DNA of 64,000 bases from Microvenator marinus (GCF_007993755.1 NZ_CP042467.1:1017501-1081500), one strand, 5' to 3'; shown: positions 1-9,403, counted from the first letter of the stretch. Program-made: numbers and translations. The notes: generated by a model from the letters alone, not told the origin.

Positions 1-1
1 C

Positions 2-532
2 GCGGAAAAAAGCCCCAAAGTGGCCTCGAGACGCATTGAAAACGTGCAGCAGGTACTGGCTAGTATCGCACAATTTGAAAGCCGCGCAGGTGGCACTCTC
101 GATGGATTCCTGACCCGCATTATCCTCGACCAGAGCTCGGCTTCAAAGGAAAACGAGGAAGACGCTGTGCAGTGCATGACCCTTCACGCCTCTAAGGGAT
201 TGGAATTTCCAGTCGTCTTCATGGTCGGCCTTGAAGAGGGCTATCTTCCGCACGAAAGAAGCTTGGTCAATCAAGCTGGTATCGAGGAAGAGCGAAGACT
301 TGCGTACGTCGGAGTCACGCGTGCTCAGAAAAAACTCTATCTCTCGCTTAGCGCCGAGCGCTCCCGCTTTGGAAAGAAGGACGAACGCTCCCCCAGCCGT
401 TTTCTCTCAGAGATTCCAAAGGAGATGATCGACTCGAATATGGCGAGCCTGAACCCCAAACTCCGAGAGATGAAGAACGACCTCAACCTCAAGTATCTTG
501 AGGCGATGAGGGCACAACTCTTTTCGGACTGA
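2..532 (+). CDS. UvrD/PcrA/Rep-family DNA helicase, C-terminal fragment
   Basis: The reading frame is open from the window edge, so this is the 3' end of a gene that begins upstream; the GTG at 20 is probably internal. The visible part carries superfamily 1 helicase motif V (TLHASKGLEFPVVF) and motif VI (RRLAYVGVTRAQ), with the EEG and ERSL residues between them that are usual in UvrD, PcrA and Rep. These motifs form part of the ATP site in domain 2A and couple ATP hydrolysis to 3'-5' unwinding during repair or replication restart. The end (SRFLSEIP followed by a charged tail) fits the family C-terminus. I cannot tell UvrD from Rep without the upstream part. It is followed by a 45 bp gap and a gene pair of unrelated type. 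Confidence 0.85.
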   Translation, partial: AEKSPKVASRRIENVQQVLASIAQFESRAGGTLDGFLTRIILDQSSASKENEEDAVQCMTLHASKGLEFPVVFMVGLEEGYLPHERSLVNQAGIEEERRLAYVGVTRAQKKLYLSLSAERSRFGKKDERSPSRFLSEIPKEMIDSNMASLNPKLREMKNDLNLKYLEAMRAQLFSD

Positions 533-577
533 AATTCCCGGAATGAAAGTGCCGTACGAGTACGTTATAGGCGTCTG

Positions 578-1333
578 ATGAAACGACGAAGCTTTCTTAA
601 ATTTCTAAGTGCTGCACTCCTTTTGCCCCACCCTACCTGGGCGCTAGGCGAGGAAGACTATTTTCGGGTAGCAGTCCTGAAATACCCTGAATCAAGCTTC
701 TCCACCCGTTCTAAGGCGATTTCGCGGCTTCTTTACGAAGTCGAAAAGCAAACGTCCATTCGGGTGGACTCCAAACCGTTGGAGATCTCCGCCACGGACA
801 AAGAACTCTTCCTCCATCCGTTCTTAATCTGGATGGGAGAGTCCGGTTTTGAGCCGTTTTCGGACGAAGCTGTATTGCAACTGCGGCGCTATGTGCAGGC
901 AGGCGGATTTATCTTTGTGGATTCGGCAGAGGGTGTGCTTGACGGCCCGTTCATGCGCTCGGTTAAGCGCGAGTTAGAACGGATTCTTCCGCAGAAAAAG
1001 CTGACCCGGCTACCTTCCGATCACGTGGCCTATAAGGCGTTTTTCCTCATCGACAAACCCGTCGGGCGACTTGCCATCGAAGACCATTTGCTGGGCGTTT
1101 TTGAGACAGACCGTGTGTCGGTTCTGGTCTCGAATAACGACGTCGTCGGAGCATGGGCGCGGGATAATTTTGGAAATTGGCTCTACCCAGTCAGCCCCGG
1201 AGGAGAGCGCCAGCGCACTATGGCGATGCGGCTTGGCATAAACCTCGTGATGTACGCGCTTTGTATCAATTACAAAGCGGACCAGGTACACGTTCCGTTC
1301 ATACTCAAACGCCGACGTTGGCGAGTAGATTGA
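578..1333 (+). CDS. DUF4159 domain protein with Tat-type signal
   Basis: A 251-residue exported protein. The N-terminus has a twin-arginine-like motif (KRRSFLKF, residues 2-9) and a short hydrophobic stretch ending near residue 23 (WALG), so export by Tat is likely. The segment LHPFLIWMGESGF followed by LRRYVQAGGFIFVDS matches the DUF4159 fold, a flavodoxin/GATase-like alpha-beta domain of unknown biochemical role. Its stop overlaps the start of the VWA protein by one base (TGATG), so the two are translationally coupled. DUF4159 genes commonly sit beside VWA/BatA-type genes in Bacteroidetes, Planctomycetes and deltaproteobacteria; that association is known, the function is not. Confidence 0.75.
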   Translation: MKRRSFLKFLSAALLLPHPTWALGEEDYFRVAVLKYPESSFSTRSKAISRLLYEVEKQTSIRVDSKPLEISATDKELFLHPFLIWMGESGFEPFSDEAVLQLRRYVQAGGFIFVDSAEGVLDGPFMRSVKRELERILPQKKLTRLPSDHVAYKAFFLIDKPVGRLAIEDHLLGVFETDRVSVLVSNNDVVGAWARDNFGNWLYPVSPGGERQRTMAMRLGINLVMYALCINYKADQVHVPFILKRRRWRVD

Positions 1334-3633
1334 TGCTAGATTTTTCGCTCTACAACGACGGCGACGTGATGTGGCTAGGCGACTGGGGTTCGACCTCGAT
1401 TGCGTTCCTCGTGATTCTAGGCCTCGCCATCATCGCGCTGAGTATTTACGACTTGGCCCCCATGCCGCCGCGCAGACGTTGGACTTTGATCTCTCTGCGC
1501 GCAGCCGTTTACTCGCTCGCCGTGCTGATGCTTCTTGAACCAGCGATCGACCTCAAGAATGTATCGAAGGTCAAGAATAACGTCGTGGTGTTGGTGGACG
1601 GATCTGAATCCATGACGCTCGATGCGGAGTCTGGAAAAACGCGGGCCAGCAGAGCGGTTGAAGCGTTCAAAAACCTAAATCTACAAGACTCTGAAGATCA
1701 TAAATTTCATTTCTACGAATTCGACTCAGAAATCCAAAAGTTTGGCGTGGACCAGGAACCTTCGTTTTCTGGGCAGGCTTCGGATCTGACTTCAGCGATG
1801 CTCGAGGCCAAAGAAAGTCTGGGGCGTGCGGAGCTCGGCGGGCTCGTCGTGATATCTGACGGCACAGACACAGGCGCAATCGGAACGCGGGTACAAAGCG
1901 GCGAAGCTCTCGATGAGACCAGCAAAGAGCTTTTGAGCCAGATCGGGGCACCGATTAACACAATTAGCGTGGCTCAGCCTGAAGACATCCGAGATATTGC
2001 CGTCGCAAAAATTAGACACGATGACTTTGCGTTTGTGCACAACAGCGTCACAATTCAGGCTCAAATCAAGAGCATTGGCGTCAACGAAACCGTCAACGTC
2101 GAACTCTATCGAGATAACCAACGCCTACAGACTCGACAGGTCACGCTCGACAAGAACTCTCCTGTTCAAACAGTGGAATTTGAGTTCGTACCAAAACGCA
2201 TCGGACGAGAGGTTTATAGAGTCTTCATTGAGCCTAAGGATTCCGAGATTCTCGAGTCCAATAATGAGGCGTTCTTCGTCCAGAAGGTCATCCGCGACAA
2301 AATTCGTGTGCTGCAGGTCGTCGGCAGGCCGAGCTGGGATGAGCGATTCCTAAGACAGCTGCTGAAAAGAAGTCCTAATATCGACCTCATCAGCTTCTTC
2401 ATCCTTCGGACGAACGAAAATATCCAGACAAGCTCGAACGATGAGCTCAGCCTCATTCCTTTTCCAACCGATGAACTCTTCAATACCGAACTTGGAAGCT
2501 TCGACCTTGTGGTCTTCCAGAATTTCAATTTTGGCCCGTACTCGATGCGCCAATACCTTCCTCAGATCGCGGATTTCGTGAAAAAAGGAGGAGGCTTTGT
2601 AATGGTAGGGGGCGACCTATCCTTTGCCAGCGGCGGATACGCCGGCACGGCAATCGAAGATATACTTCCGGTTCAACTCCCCGCGTCCGGTTCCAAAACA
2701 CTCGTGGACACACGCGGGTTCAAACCAAACTTGACGGACGCGGGTACTCGCCATCCCATCACGCAGCTCGCGTTCGACCCCCAGGCAAATAAAGAGATAT
2801 GGGAAAGCCTTCCGGAACAACGAGGCACCAATCTGGTCCTTGAGGCCAGACAGAACGCCACCGTGCTAGCCACGCACCCCTCCCTTAAATCAGGCGGAGC
2901 ACCGATGCCGGTCATAACCGTCTCGGAGATGGGAGATGGACGCGTCATGGCCGTGACCACGGATTCAACGTGGAGATGGGCATTCGAAAGTGCAGCCACA
3001 GGCGGGACTTCAAGGGAGTACCAAATGTTCTGGAACAGCACGATGCGCTGGCTCATCAAAGATCCCGAGCTCAAGTTGCTTCGCATCGACCAAGAGATCG
3101 ACCTGTGGAACCCCGGCGAGCGACCGAAGATCGGAGTGCGAATCCAAAACCCAGACTATACGCCTGCCCAAGCCAAGGAAGGACGTATTCGAATTCAGCG
3201 CCATGACCTGCGCACCTCAGAGGCTCTCGATGTGCCGGTGGAGATTCCTTTCGTCTCCGACGCCCGCGGCTACGCGATTGTGAGCGCTCCCGTCATCGAA
3301 GAGGAAGGGATCTACCGAATCAGCGCTGCCGCCACGACTGAGGCCGGAGAGTTGACGGACGAGGACTTGTTTCTTGTCGTGTCTTCCAAGACCGAATTCC
3401 GTGACGTTGTACCTCGCCCAGACCTCTTGGAAGCCATTGCGGCGCACACCGAAGGTGTTGCGCTGAAGAACTCCACGTCTAGCGTGACACCCCTGAACTT
3501 TCAGAAGTCGACGAGTGTTCAAATTAATCGCCGAAAAGTCGTCAGCGTATGGGACTCTTTCCCGCTCTTCCTGCTGATTCTCGGCCTACTCGCCGCGGAA
3601 TGGACGTTTCGACGTCGATGGGGACGCCTTTAA
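1333..3633 (+). CDS. Membrane-anchored VWA / glutamine-amidotransferase-like protein
   Basis: A 766-residue membrane protein. I chose the ATG at 1333 because it overlaps the stop of the DUF4159 gene; the frame is open further upstream but would run deep into that gene. Two N-terminal membrane helices lie at about 21-40 and 51-70. A von Willebrand A-like domain follows, with the metal-site motif DGSES (D89, S91, S93). The middle (about 385-520) resembles a class I glutamine amidotransferase-like fold, with YLPQIADFVKKGGGFVMVGG, but the catalytic Cys expected in active enzymes is not evident, so it is probably a non-enzymatic version. A C-terminal helix (about 744-762) ends in Arg residues, giving an extracytoplasmic middle. 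Likely partner of the preceding DUF4159 protein. Confidence 0.75.
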   Translation: MLDFSLYNDGDVMWLGDWGSTSIAFLVILGLAIIALSIYDLAPMPPRRRWTLISLRAAVYSLAVLMLLEPAIDLKNVSKVKNNVVVLVDGSESMTLDAESGKTRASRAVEAFKNLNLQDSEDHKFHFYEFDSEIQKFGVDQEPSFSGQASDLTSAMLEAKESLGRAELGGLVVISDGTDTGAIGTRVQSGEALDETSKELLSQIGAPINTISVAQPEDIRDIAVAKIRHDDFAFVHNSVTIQAQIKSIGVNETVNVELYRDNQRLQTRQVTLDKNSPVQTVEFEFVPKRIGREVYRVFIEPKDSEILESNNEAFFVQKVIRDKIRVLQVVGRPSWDERFLRQLLKRSPNIDLISFFILRTNENIQTSSNDELSLIPFPTDELFNTELGSFDLVVFQNFNFGPYSMRQYLPQIADFVKKGGGFVMVGGDLSFASGGYAGTAIEDILPVQLPASGSKTLVDTRGFKPNLTDAGTRHPITQLAFDPQANKEIWESLPEQRGTNLVLEARQNATVLATHPSLKSGGAPMPVITVSEMGDGRVMAVTTDSTWRWAFESAATGGTSREYQMFWNSTMRWLIKDPELKLLRIDQEIDLWNPGERPKIGVRIQNPDYTPAQAKEGRIRIQRHDLRTSEALDVPVEIPFVSDARGYAIVSAPVIEEEGIYRISAAATTEAGELTDEDLFLVVSSKTEFRDVVPRPDLLEAIAAHTEGVALKNSTSSVTPLNFQKSTSVQINRRKVVSVWDSFPLFLLILGLLAAEWTFRRRWGRL

Positions 3634-3734
3634 AAAACACGAAGTCCTCAGCCCCTTCTTTCAGAAACTAAGTACTAGAAGTTGTCGGAGTCGATTTCTT
3701 CGGTTACCCTAAGGACCGACTCGAACTCCATGAG

Positions 3735-6323
3735 ATGTGCCGCATGGGAGAAAATCCCCCCGAAGTGATGGAAATCCACTGCCCGTCATGTGAGACGAGG
3801 TTTAGACTTCGGCTCATCAAAGGTCGACTTCCAAGCCAAGATATCGAATGCCCAAGCTGTGGCGCGAGCATTCCGGTGGAGCCGCAAAAGCCCAAAGCGG
3901 CCATTTTGAAACGGTCCACAGAAATTGGGGCACCGAAGCCTGGCGCCCTCGACCCTGATACGGTTCCAACAGGGGGAACGCTACTCGGCCTTCCCGTCGA
4001 TGGGATTTTTGCCCCTCCGGCCAACCCGTTTGACCGGCAACCTACCGTGGTCAAGGGCTTCTCCGACCCGCCCCCGGACCCAGAACCCAATGCACCGAGA
4101 ACCCCTCTCGGAGATCTCGAGGAGCATTCAGACTCGGCGTTTCAAAACACAACGAGGCATCCGTGGGATACACAGCCCACCACCAAGGCCCAGACCTTGG
4201 AGACATCGACCTCCGATGTCGAGAACACACGAGATACGCCTTATAAGGGGCTTTCTTCGATTAGTTCGTCGCCTCAAGATGACACCGTTTCTGAGAAACC
4301 AAAACTCAATGACTTACTCAAGAAGGTGCGAGAAAAACGTGGTGTACCCCTGCCCGCCCCTCCCGAGATCAAGGCAGAAAACCCGCTTTTCGGGAAGTCC
4401 CGTGCTCCCCAACGAGTGAGCGCTGACACGGACAACCGCAAAACCAAACCTTCCATGGAACCTGCTTTTCGAAAGAAGATGCAGGAAGAATCAGCGTCGA
4501 AGGAGACCTCCCCCGGGACAGGGATTGCGTCAGAGACACGTGGAAGCGGCTATATCAGACTTCCGACATCTGAGATCAAAGAGGCCCTGGGAGAGGGTGA
4601 GTTTGATATTCGGATCGGCGAATTCAGCTACTCCGTGAGCGAAGACGCGTTGGTCAAGCTGGTTAAAGGCGGAATCTTGATGGGGGCCGAAGAAATGGCC
4701 GCCGCTGATGGCGTATGGATGCCGATCAACGAGCATCCCGTTGTAAAGCGTTTGCGCGAGAAAATGGCCGATGAAGCCCACTTGCTCCTCGCCGACATCG
4801 CCGAGCGCAAGACCGCAAAGTCACGCGACGAGCCACGAACCGAAGAACTGACGGAAGATTTCTTAGCACTTGAAGACTCCCCGCCCCCGTTGCCCGAAGT
4901 CGATGATGTATCCGACGCATTTGAAGCGACTTTCAATTCGTCCGATGAAGAACTCATAGAACTTGACGCTGATGAGGCACTCTCGCTTGAGAAGCCGCCT
5001 CAACTCCCGGCCGAAACGACGATCGATTCCTTAACGGCACCATTGAAATCTCCTGACGAGATTCAGGAAGCCCTACCGCCCGAACCAGATCTTGAGCCCG
5101 AAGTCCCCGAAGCTCCGAGCCCTGAACCGCTCGAAACCAAAACTTCACCTGCTCCACCCGCAAAGAAGAAGGGTGGACGTGGTCTCTTGATCGCACTGGT
5201 GCTTCTCGCCCTGGTCGGGGGTGCCATCGTGGCCTCCTATTTCCTCTTCGGAGACGAAATCAAAGGTATTTTGGGCCTAAACACGGAGCCAACGGTGGTC
5301 GCTGAGGTCCCCAAGGATACGCCTCCGCCGCCAGTTGAAGTAGCAGAGGAAACCCCGGAGCCCGTGGTCCCAGAACCTGAACCCGAGCCCGAGCCTCCGG
5401 CCCTTGAACCTCATGAAGCAGCCCTCGCAGCCCTTCAGAATCTCTGGGACAATGACGAACCCAATCCTGATGACTTCCGAAAGGCCATGTTGGACCTTTT
5501 CGAAGACCCGCACGTCATCGACGGCGTAAAGGGCACGTCAATCGTCAAAATCAACGGCAACCCGACTATTTTGGGCACCTGGAATGACCTTGAAATTTTA
5601 ATCTACCCGGATACGCCAGCGGCAGAAGATGCACGCCGGCGGGTGCAAGCCACCGCCTATCTTTGCTCGGTGGCAAATTGCGGCGTGGTGCCAACTCTGG
5701 CGATACCCGCGTCACTAAGTCAGGACGCTCTTAAAGACTTAGACGTACCCGACCTCAACCTTAAGGATGGACGATTTGAGGCGGTGATTGTGGTCAAAAC
5801 CACTGGGGCCATAGTACGCCTGCCCGCGTTCCAAGGGCTCTGGCGAGGATGGATGCGCGCCTCTTCAGAAGAACTGGACAAGCCGCTTGCCCAATTTCAA
5901 GCCGACCTCGCCAAAGAACTCGGAGACGAGCCAGCCGCCCAAATCGTTTCTCAAGCGAAAGACATGACGCTTCGTGAATTCATGCAGGGCGTATCAGCCA
6001 CCATCACCTTCGACTACTTGACCAATAATAGTGACCGGTTCGATGGCGATGCGGAAGATAACCTCGTGCTTAGAAACGGTGTCTTCTTCACCCAACATCA
6101 TGTCGGAACCTTTCAGCCTAGAGCCTCGACCCGCGTCAAGGGACGCTTCTCATGGGCCCCTACCCTCGATAAATCATCAACCCAGTCACTGCTCGCACTC
6201 ACTCCAGACATCAATGACGCTCTCTTTCCCAATACTCGACCGGCCGAGAAGGTGTACCTTGATGTCTTTTGGTCACAACACGAAAAGTTGAGCGAAAAAG
6301 CCGCAAAGGAACCCTGGTTCTAA
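3735..6323 (+). CDS. Zinc-ribbon, single-pass membrane protein with Pro/Glu-rich linkers
   Basis: An 862-residue protein starting with a zinc-ribbon of the MJ0042/AgmX type: C16-x2-C19 and C39-x2-C42. A Pro/Glu/Asp-rich, probably disordered region follows, containing a small folded segment (about 270-345, ending in GVWMPINEHP) that resembles a GYF-like domain. One membrane helix lies at about 480-505, preceded by Lys/Arg, so the first half is cytoplasmic. A Pro-Glu repeat follows, then an extracytoplasmic C-terminal domain of about 300 residues that I do not recognise. Start codons at 3735, 3744 and 3768 are all possible; no Shine-Dalgarno sequence clearly decides. The architecture is common in myxobacterial cell-surface and motility proteins, but no function can be assigned. 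Confidence 0.65.
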   Translation: MCRMGENPPEVMEIHCPSCETRFRLRLIKGRLPSQDIECPSCGASIPVEPQKPKAAILKRSTEIGAPKPGALDPDTVPTGGTLLGLPVDGIFAPPANPFDRQPTVVKGFSDPPPDPEPNAPRTPLGDLEEHSDSAFQNTTRHPWDTQPTTKAQTLETSTSDVENTRDTPYKGLSSISSSPQDDTVSEKPKLNDLLKKVREKRGVPLPAPPEIKAENPLFGKSRAPQRVSADTDNRKTKPSMEPAFRKKMQEESASKETSPGTGIASETRGSGYIRLPTSEIKEALGEGEFDIRIGEFSYSVSEDALVKLVKGGILMGAEEMAAADGVWMPINEHPVVKRLREKMADEAHLLLADIAERKTAKSRDEPRTEELTEDFLALEDSPPPLPEVDDVSDAFEATFNSSDEELIELDADEALSLEKPPQLPAETTIDSLTAPLKSPDEIQEALPPEPDLEPEVPEAPSPEPLETKTSPAPPAKKKGGRGLLIALVLLALVGGAIVASYFLFGDEIKGILGLNTEPTVVAEVPKDTPPPPVEVAEETPEPVVPEPEPEPEPPALEPHEAALAALQNLWDNDEPNPDDFRKAMLDLFEDPHVIDGVKGTSIVKINGNPTILGTWNDLEILIYPDTPAAEDARRRVQATAYLCSVANCGVVPTLAIPASLSQDALKDLDVPDLNLKDGRFEAVIVVKTTGAIVRLPAFQGLWRGWMRASSEELDKPLAQFQADLAKELGDEPAAQIVSQAKDMTLREFMQGVSATITFDYLTNNSDRFDGDAEDNLVLRNGVFFTQHHVGTFQPRASTRVKGRFSWAPTLDKSSTQSLLALTPDINDALFPNTRPAEKVYLDVFWSQHEKLSEKAAKEPWF

Positions 6324-6382
6324 TTAGGCTGGCATCTTCGGCACTCTCCGAGTAATACGCTCGCAGAGTTCAGGAGACACCA

Positions 6383-7075
6383 ATGACAAAATTCTATTTC
6401 GCTTCAGATGAAATCAACAAGGGATGGAAACGCTACTTCAACCTCGCGAATGCGCTTGAGGTGACCAACGAGGGTAAGCTCCCAAGCATTAAGACGCTCA
6501 ACTCGTGGCGAGTCTCATCTCCTAAAGGCTTCGGGTTCGTGGTGCATGTCCTCGACGAGTTCATTGAAGCGCTTGACCGTTTGAGCGCAGCTGGTGCGAG
6601 CCAACTCGACGACCAGGCCAAAGCCGCCTTTGAAGCCTCCCTCGAGCGCGCAAAGGCTCTCGGAGCGATTGCCCTCTTTCTCCCTACGTCTTTTGATTTC
6701 AGCCCTACCCAGTCCAACCGAACACTCTTGGAAAAAGTTGCGGAATTGAACCGCGGAAAGTTGATGTTGGTTTGGGAATCACAGGGAATGTGGTCGCTTG
6801 AAGATATGCGAGATTGGGCCTCAAAACGCGGCATCGTCTACGCCTGGGACCCTTTTATGGCCTTTGAAGAGGGTCTCGAATTCGGTCGTGGAGATGTTTG
6901 TTTCAAGATCAACGAACGACAGGGCACTCGTCGACACTTCGACGGCTATGACATGGAAAATCTCATCGAGTGGGCCCAAGGGTATGATCGGGCGATCTTG
7001 CTTTTTAGAGGTCGATTTAAGTGGAGACATTTGAAGGAATGGCGTGAAACCTTGAAATCAAGCGTTGAAACGTGA
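6383..7075 (+). CDS. DUF72 (YecE-like) family protein
   Basis: A 230-residue protein. The order of motifs matches DUF72 TIM-barrel proteins: an early LEV segment, LPSIKTLNSWRVSSPKGFGF (about 33-52) corresponding to the family's 'P..T...W...P..F.F' signature, ALGAIALFLPTSFDF (about 92-106) and a later VWESQGMW segment. DUF72 proteins are widespread, with no firmly established activity. The ATG is preceded by AGGAG at a spacing of about seven bases. The protein is slightly shorter than typical family members, and the conserved Y/F-N motif near the C-terminus is replaced by LLFRGRFKW. It stands alone, with short gaps on either side. Confidence 0.7.
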   Translation: MTKFYFASDEINKGWKRYFNLANALEVTNEGKLPSIKTLNSWRVSSPKGFGFVVHVLDEFIEALDRLSAAGASQLDDQAKAAFEASLERAKALGAIALFLPTSFDFSPTQSNRTLLEKVAELNRGKLMLVWESQGMWSLEDMRDWASKRGIVYAWDPFMAFEEGLEFGRGDVCFKINERQGTRRHFDGYDMENLIEWAQGYDRAILLFRGRFKWRHLKEWRETLKSSVET

Positions 7076-7112
7076 TTTCTATTTGAACTTGTTGGCAGGT
7101 TGATTGTATTTA

Positions 7113-7141
7113 CTCGTCTGGGACCATAAACATAAGACGAG
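7113..7141 (+). promoter_or_regulatory. Inverted repeat overlapping the Shine-Dalgarno of the next gene
   Basis: CTCGTCT (7113-7119) pairs perfectly with AGACGAG (7135-7141) across a 15 nt loop. The 3' arm runs into the GAGG that serves as ribosome binding site for the ATG at 7148. It could be an operator or an mRNA hairpin limiting translation; this is inference from sequence alone. Confidence 0.35.
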
Positions 7142-7147
7142 GATGTA

Positions 7148-7573
7148 ATGTCAGTCTCTTTTCGTGACGAAATTGCTGAACTAGAGGCGCAACGCGAAGC
7201 GACTCTGGAAAGGCTCAAGCAACTTGAAAAACAGTGGGATCAAAATAACGTCGAGACGCAAGAGTGCCGCGAAGCCATCGAGAATCTTCGCGGGACCCTT
7301 AAGCGCTCGAGCAAACGAATCGCTGCCCTTCCGGTCAGCGACGAGTCCGGAAGGCCTTCTAGGGGCGCTAGGCGCGAGCAAATCGAAAAGATTTGTCGCA
7401 AGCTAGGCCGCGGAGGAAAGTCCTTCCGAACTTCCGACGTCTTGTCGGAACTCTCCAGAGTCGAAGGTGAACTCAGTGACGGTATAAGGTCGTACACCTA
7501 CGCCGTAATGAACACCTTCTTGACCGATGGCTTTACGGACAAGGTCGGCCGGGGCACTTGGAGGTTGAAATGA
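7148..7573 (+). CDS. Coiled-coil protein with winged-helix-like C-terminus
   Basis: A 141-residue protein of unknown function. Residues 1-60 are highly charged heptad-like sequence predicted to form a coiled coil (rich in E, R, K, L, Q). Residues 75-141 have an alternation typical of a winged-helix or HB1-like module, with FRTSDVLSELSR as a possible helix-turn-helix and GRGTWRLK as a final wing strand. DNA binding is therefore possible but unproven. Its stop overlaps the start of the next small coiled-coil gene by four bases (ATGA), indicating a shared transcript and perhaps a hetero-coiled-coil complex. No paralogue was noticed elsewhere in the window. Confidence 0.6.
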   Translation: MSVSFRDEIAELEAQREATLERLKQLEKQWDQNNVETQECREAIENLRGTLKRSSKRIAALPVSDESGRPSRGARREQIEKICRKLGRGGKSFRTSDVLSELSRVEGELSDGIRSYTYAVMNTFLTDGFTDKVGRGTWRLK

Positions 7574-7752
7574 GCGACCTCGAAAAAATCATTCAGCGCA
7601 TTGAAGATAAACTCGCTTCTCTCGACAGGACGCGTGAACAAATCAAACAAGAGCTCGAAGCCGAGCGCGCTCAACTCGATAGCATCGACAAAGCACTCGC
7701 CTCCCTCCGCTCGGTTGAATCCAAAGTCACCAAGAAGGTGGCAAAGAAGTAA
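7570..7752 (+). CDS. Small coiled-coil protein (60 aa)
   Basis: A 60-residue, almost wholly helical protein: a continuous charged amphipathic coiled coil (IIQRIEDKLASLDRTREQI) ending in a Lys-rich tail (KVTKKVAKK). I chose the ATG at 7570 rather than the in-frame TTG at 7558, because GGAGG at 7560-7564 lies five bases upstream and the ATG overlaps the preceding stop (ATGA). The Lys tail could bind nucleic acid or an acidic partner. The function is unknown; coupling suggests it acts together with the preceding coiled-coil/winged-helix protein. Confidence 0.6.
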   Translation: MSDLEKIIQRIEDKLASLDRTREQIKQELEAERAQLDSIDKALASLRSVESKVTKKVAKK

Positions 7753-7858
7753 GGGAACGCTTCCACCCCAAGCAGAACCATGTTAGTTACCCGCCCAAAA
7801 GGAGTTTCGAAAACACTCGGAACTTCGCTCTAACTCGTTGTTTGGAAAAGTAGCACTC

Positions 7859-9382
7859 ATGGATTTAACTCAGTTGATTCGTACGCGTGATGATGGAACA
7901 GGTCGCGCAAAGCGAACTCTAAGCATTGTCTTCGGAACCACAGAAATCGCCCCCTTCGCCAAGACTGGTGGACTCGGCGACGTCTCAGCGAGCTTGCCTC
8001 GCGCACTGGCAGATCGAGGGCACCGCGTCACGATTGTGACCCCGCTCTACAAGCATCTCAACCCAGAGAAAATGAGACTTGCTCGACGCCTGAAACCTCT
8101 AGAGGTTCCACGAAAAGGCAAGTCAGCAGATGTGGCCGAGGTCGTGCTTTGGGAAATGAATCTGAGCGACGGCGTGCGAATTGTCTTCCTTGATTTCGAA
8201 GAGTACTTCGGTAGGGATGGCCTTTATGGATATGACGATAAGGGTTTTGAAGACAACGCAGCGCGTTTCGCCTTCTTCTCTCGCGCCCTCGTAGAGTTTG
8301 TCCGCTATTCCAACATGAATGCCGATGTGCTCCATCTCAATGATTGGCACACAGCACTCGCGCCTCTCTACATCAAGCAATACTACAAGACTGAGTTCAA
8401 GAACGTCTCCACTGTGCTGACGATCCACAACCTGGCCTTCCAAGGCGAGTTTGACCTCAAGGACGCCGATCAGACCGGTCTCACGAAGACCGCAATCAAG
8501 GCAGCCACTCACGATGGAAAACTCAACTTCTTGAAGTCTGGTATCGACCTTGCCGACAAGGTCACCACCGTGAGCCCCACCTACGCCGATGAAATCAAGA
8601 CCGAAGCCGGTGGGTGTGGACTCGACAAAGAACTCTCGGCTCGAAAAACCGACCTCGTCGGAATTCTCAACGGCGCAGACACTGGCATCTGGAGCCCTAG
8701 CGTCGACCAATACATCGAGGTTCGCTACGATATCGCCACTCTCAACGGCAAGCGTAGAAACAAAGCTCAGCTTCAGCACGACTTCGGACTACCTGTTCGG
8801 CCGGTTCTGCCGATTGTTGCCTTTGTAGGTCGTTTCACCGAACAAAAAGGCATCGACGTTCTCATCACTGCGGTCAGAAAGCTGCTCAAGGACAATGACG
8901 ACGAGCGTGGGGCGTTTCAGTTTGTAGCCCTTGGTGAAGGTGACAAAAAGCTCGAAAAGGCCGCTGAGAAGCTTGCTAGCGAGTTCCCTAAACGAGTTGC
9001 GGTGCACATCGGGTACTCCGAAGAGCTCGCTCACCGAATCATTGCAGGGTCAGATATCCTGGCGCTGCCTAGTCGCTTTGAGCCATGTGGCCTCACTCAA
9101 ATCTACGCAATGCGTTACGGTACCCTGCCCCTCGTTCACCGCACAGGTGGGCTGGCAGACACCGTCAAGGACGCCGACGTTGAGAATGGTTCAGGATTTG
9201 TTTTCGGCGATTTCTCTAGAACCGAAATCATCAAGACCATTGAAAGAGCCGTAAACCGCTATCATCACCACCGTCAGTGGCGACCGCTTATGGTTACGGC
9301 CATGGAACAAGACTTTTCTTGGAGTCGCTCGGCTCGTGCTTATGACGAGACCTACCTGGGCGCTCTTGGTTTCGCAGAATAA
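7859..9382 (+). CDS. glgA: Glycogen synthase (ADP-glucose, GT5)
   Basis: A 507-residue glycosyltransferase that extends alpha-1,4-glucan chains from ADP-glucose in the cytoplasm. The diagnostic nucleotide-sugar motif KTGGLGDV is at residues 35-42, after TEIAPFA. The starch synthase catalytic domain fills the first half. The glycosyltransferase group 1 domain fills the second half, with FVGRFTEQKGIDVL, the ALPSRFEPCGLTQIYAMRYG loop and RTGGLADTV, the usual GT5 C-terminal signature. Length agrees with the family (about 480-520). I prefer the ATG at 7859 over the in-frame TTG at 7838; GGAAAAG upstream can serve as ribosome binding site. An extra N-terminal segment of about 20 residues precedes the usual start. 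No other glycogen genes are adjacent. Confidence 0.92.
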   Translation: MDLTQLIRTRDDGTGRAKRTLSIVFGTTEIAPFAKTGGLGDVSASLPRALADRGHRVTIVTPLYKHLNPEKMRLARRLKPLEVPRKGKSADVAEVVLWEMNLSDGVRIVFLDFEEYFGRDGLYGYDDKGFEDNAARFAFFSRALVEFVRYSNMNADVLHLNDWHTALAPLYIKQYYKTEFKNVSTVLTIHNLAFQGEFDLKDADQTGLTKTAIKAATHDGKLNFLKSGIDLADKVTTVSPTYADEIKTEAGGCGLDKELSARKTDLVGILNGADTGIWSPSVDQYIEVRYDIATLNGKRRNKAQLQHDFGLPVRPVLPIVAFVGRFTEQKGIDVLITAVRKLLKDNDDERGAFQFVALGEGDKKLEKAAEKLASEFPKRVAVHIGYSEELAHRIIAGSDILALPSRFEPCGLTQIYAMRYGTLPLVHRTGGLADTVKDADVENGSGFVFGDFSRTEIIKTIERAVNRYHHHRQWRPLMVTAMEQDFSWSRSARAYDETYLGALGFAE

Positions 9383-9403
9383 TCGTATTTCTTAGGGCAA
9401 AAG

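Noticed and set aside
1177..3633. Longer version of the VWA protein starting at 1177
   Set aside because: It would overlap the DUF4159 gene by more than 150 bases and adds a Pro/Arg-rich segment with no signal or homology; the ATG at 1333 fits the one-base overlap.
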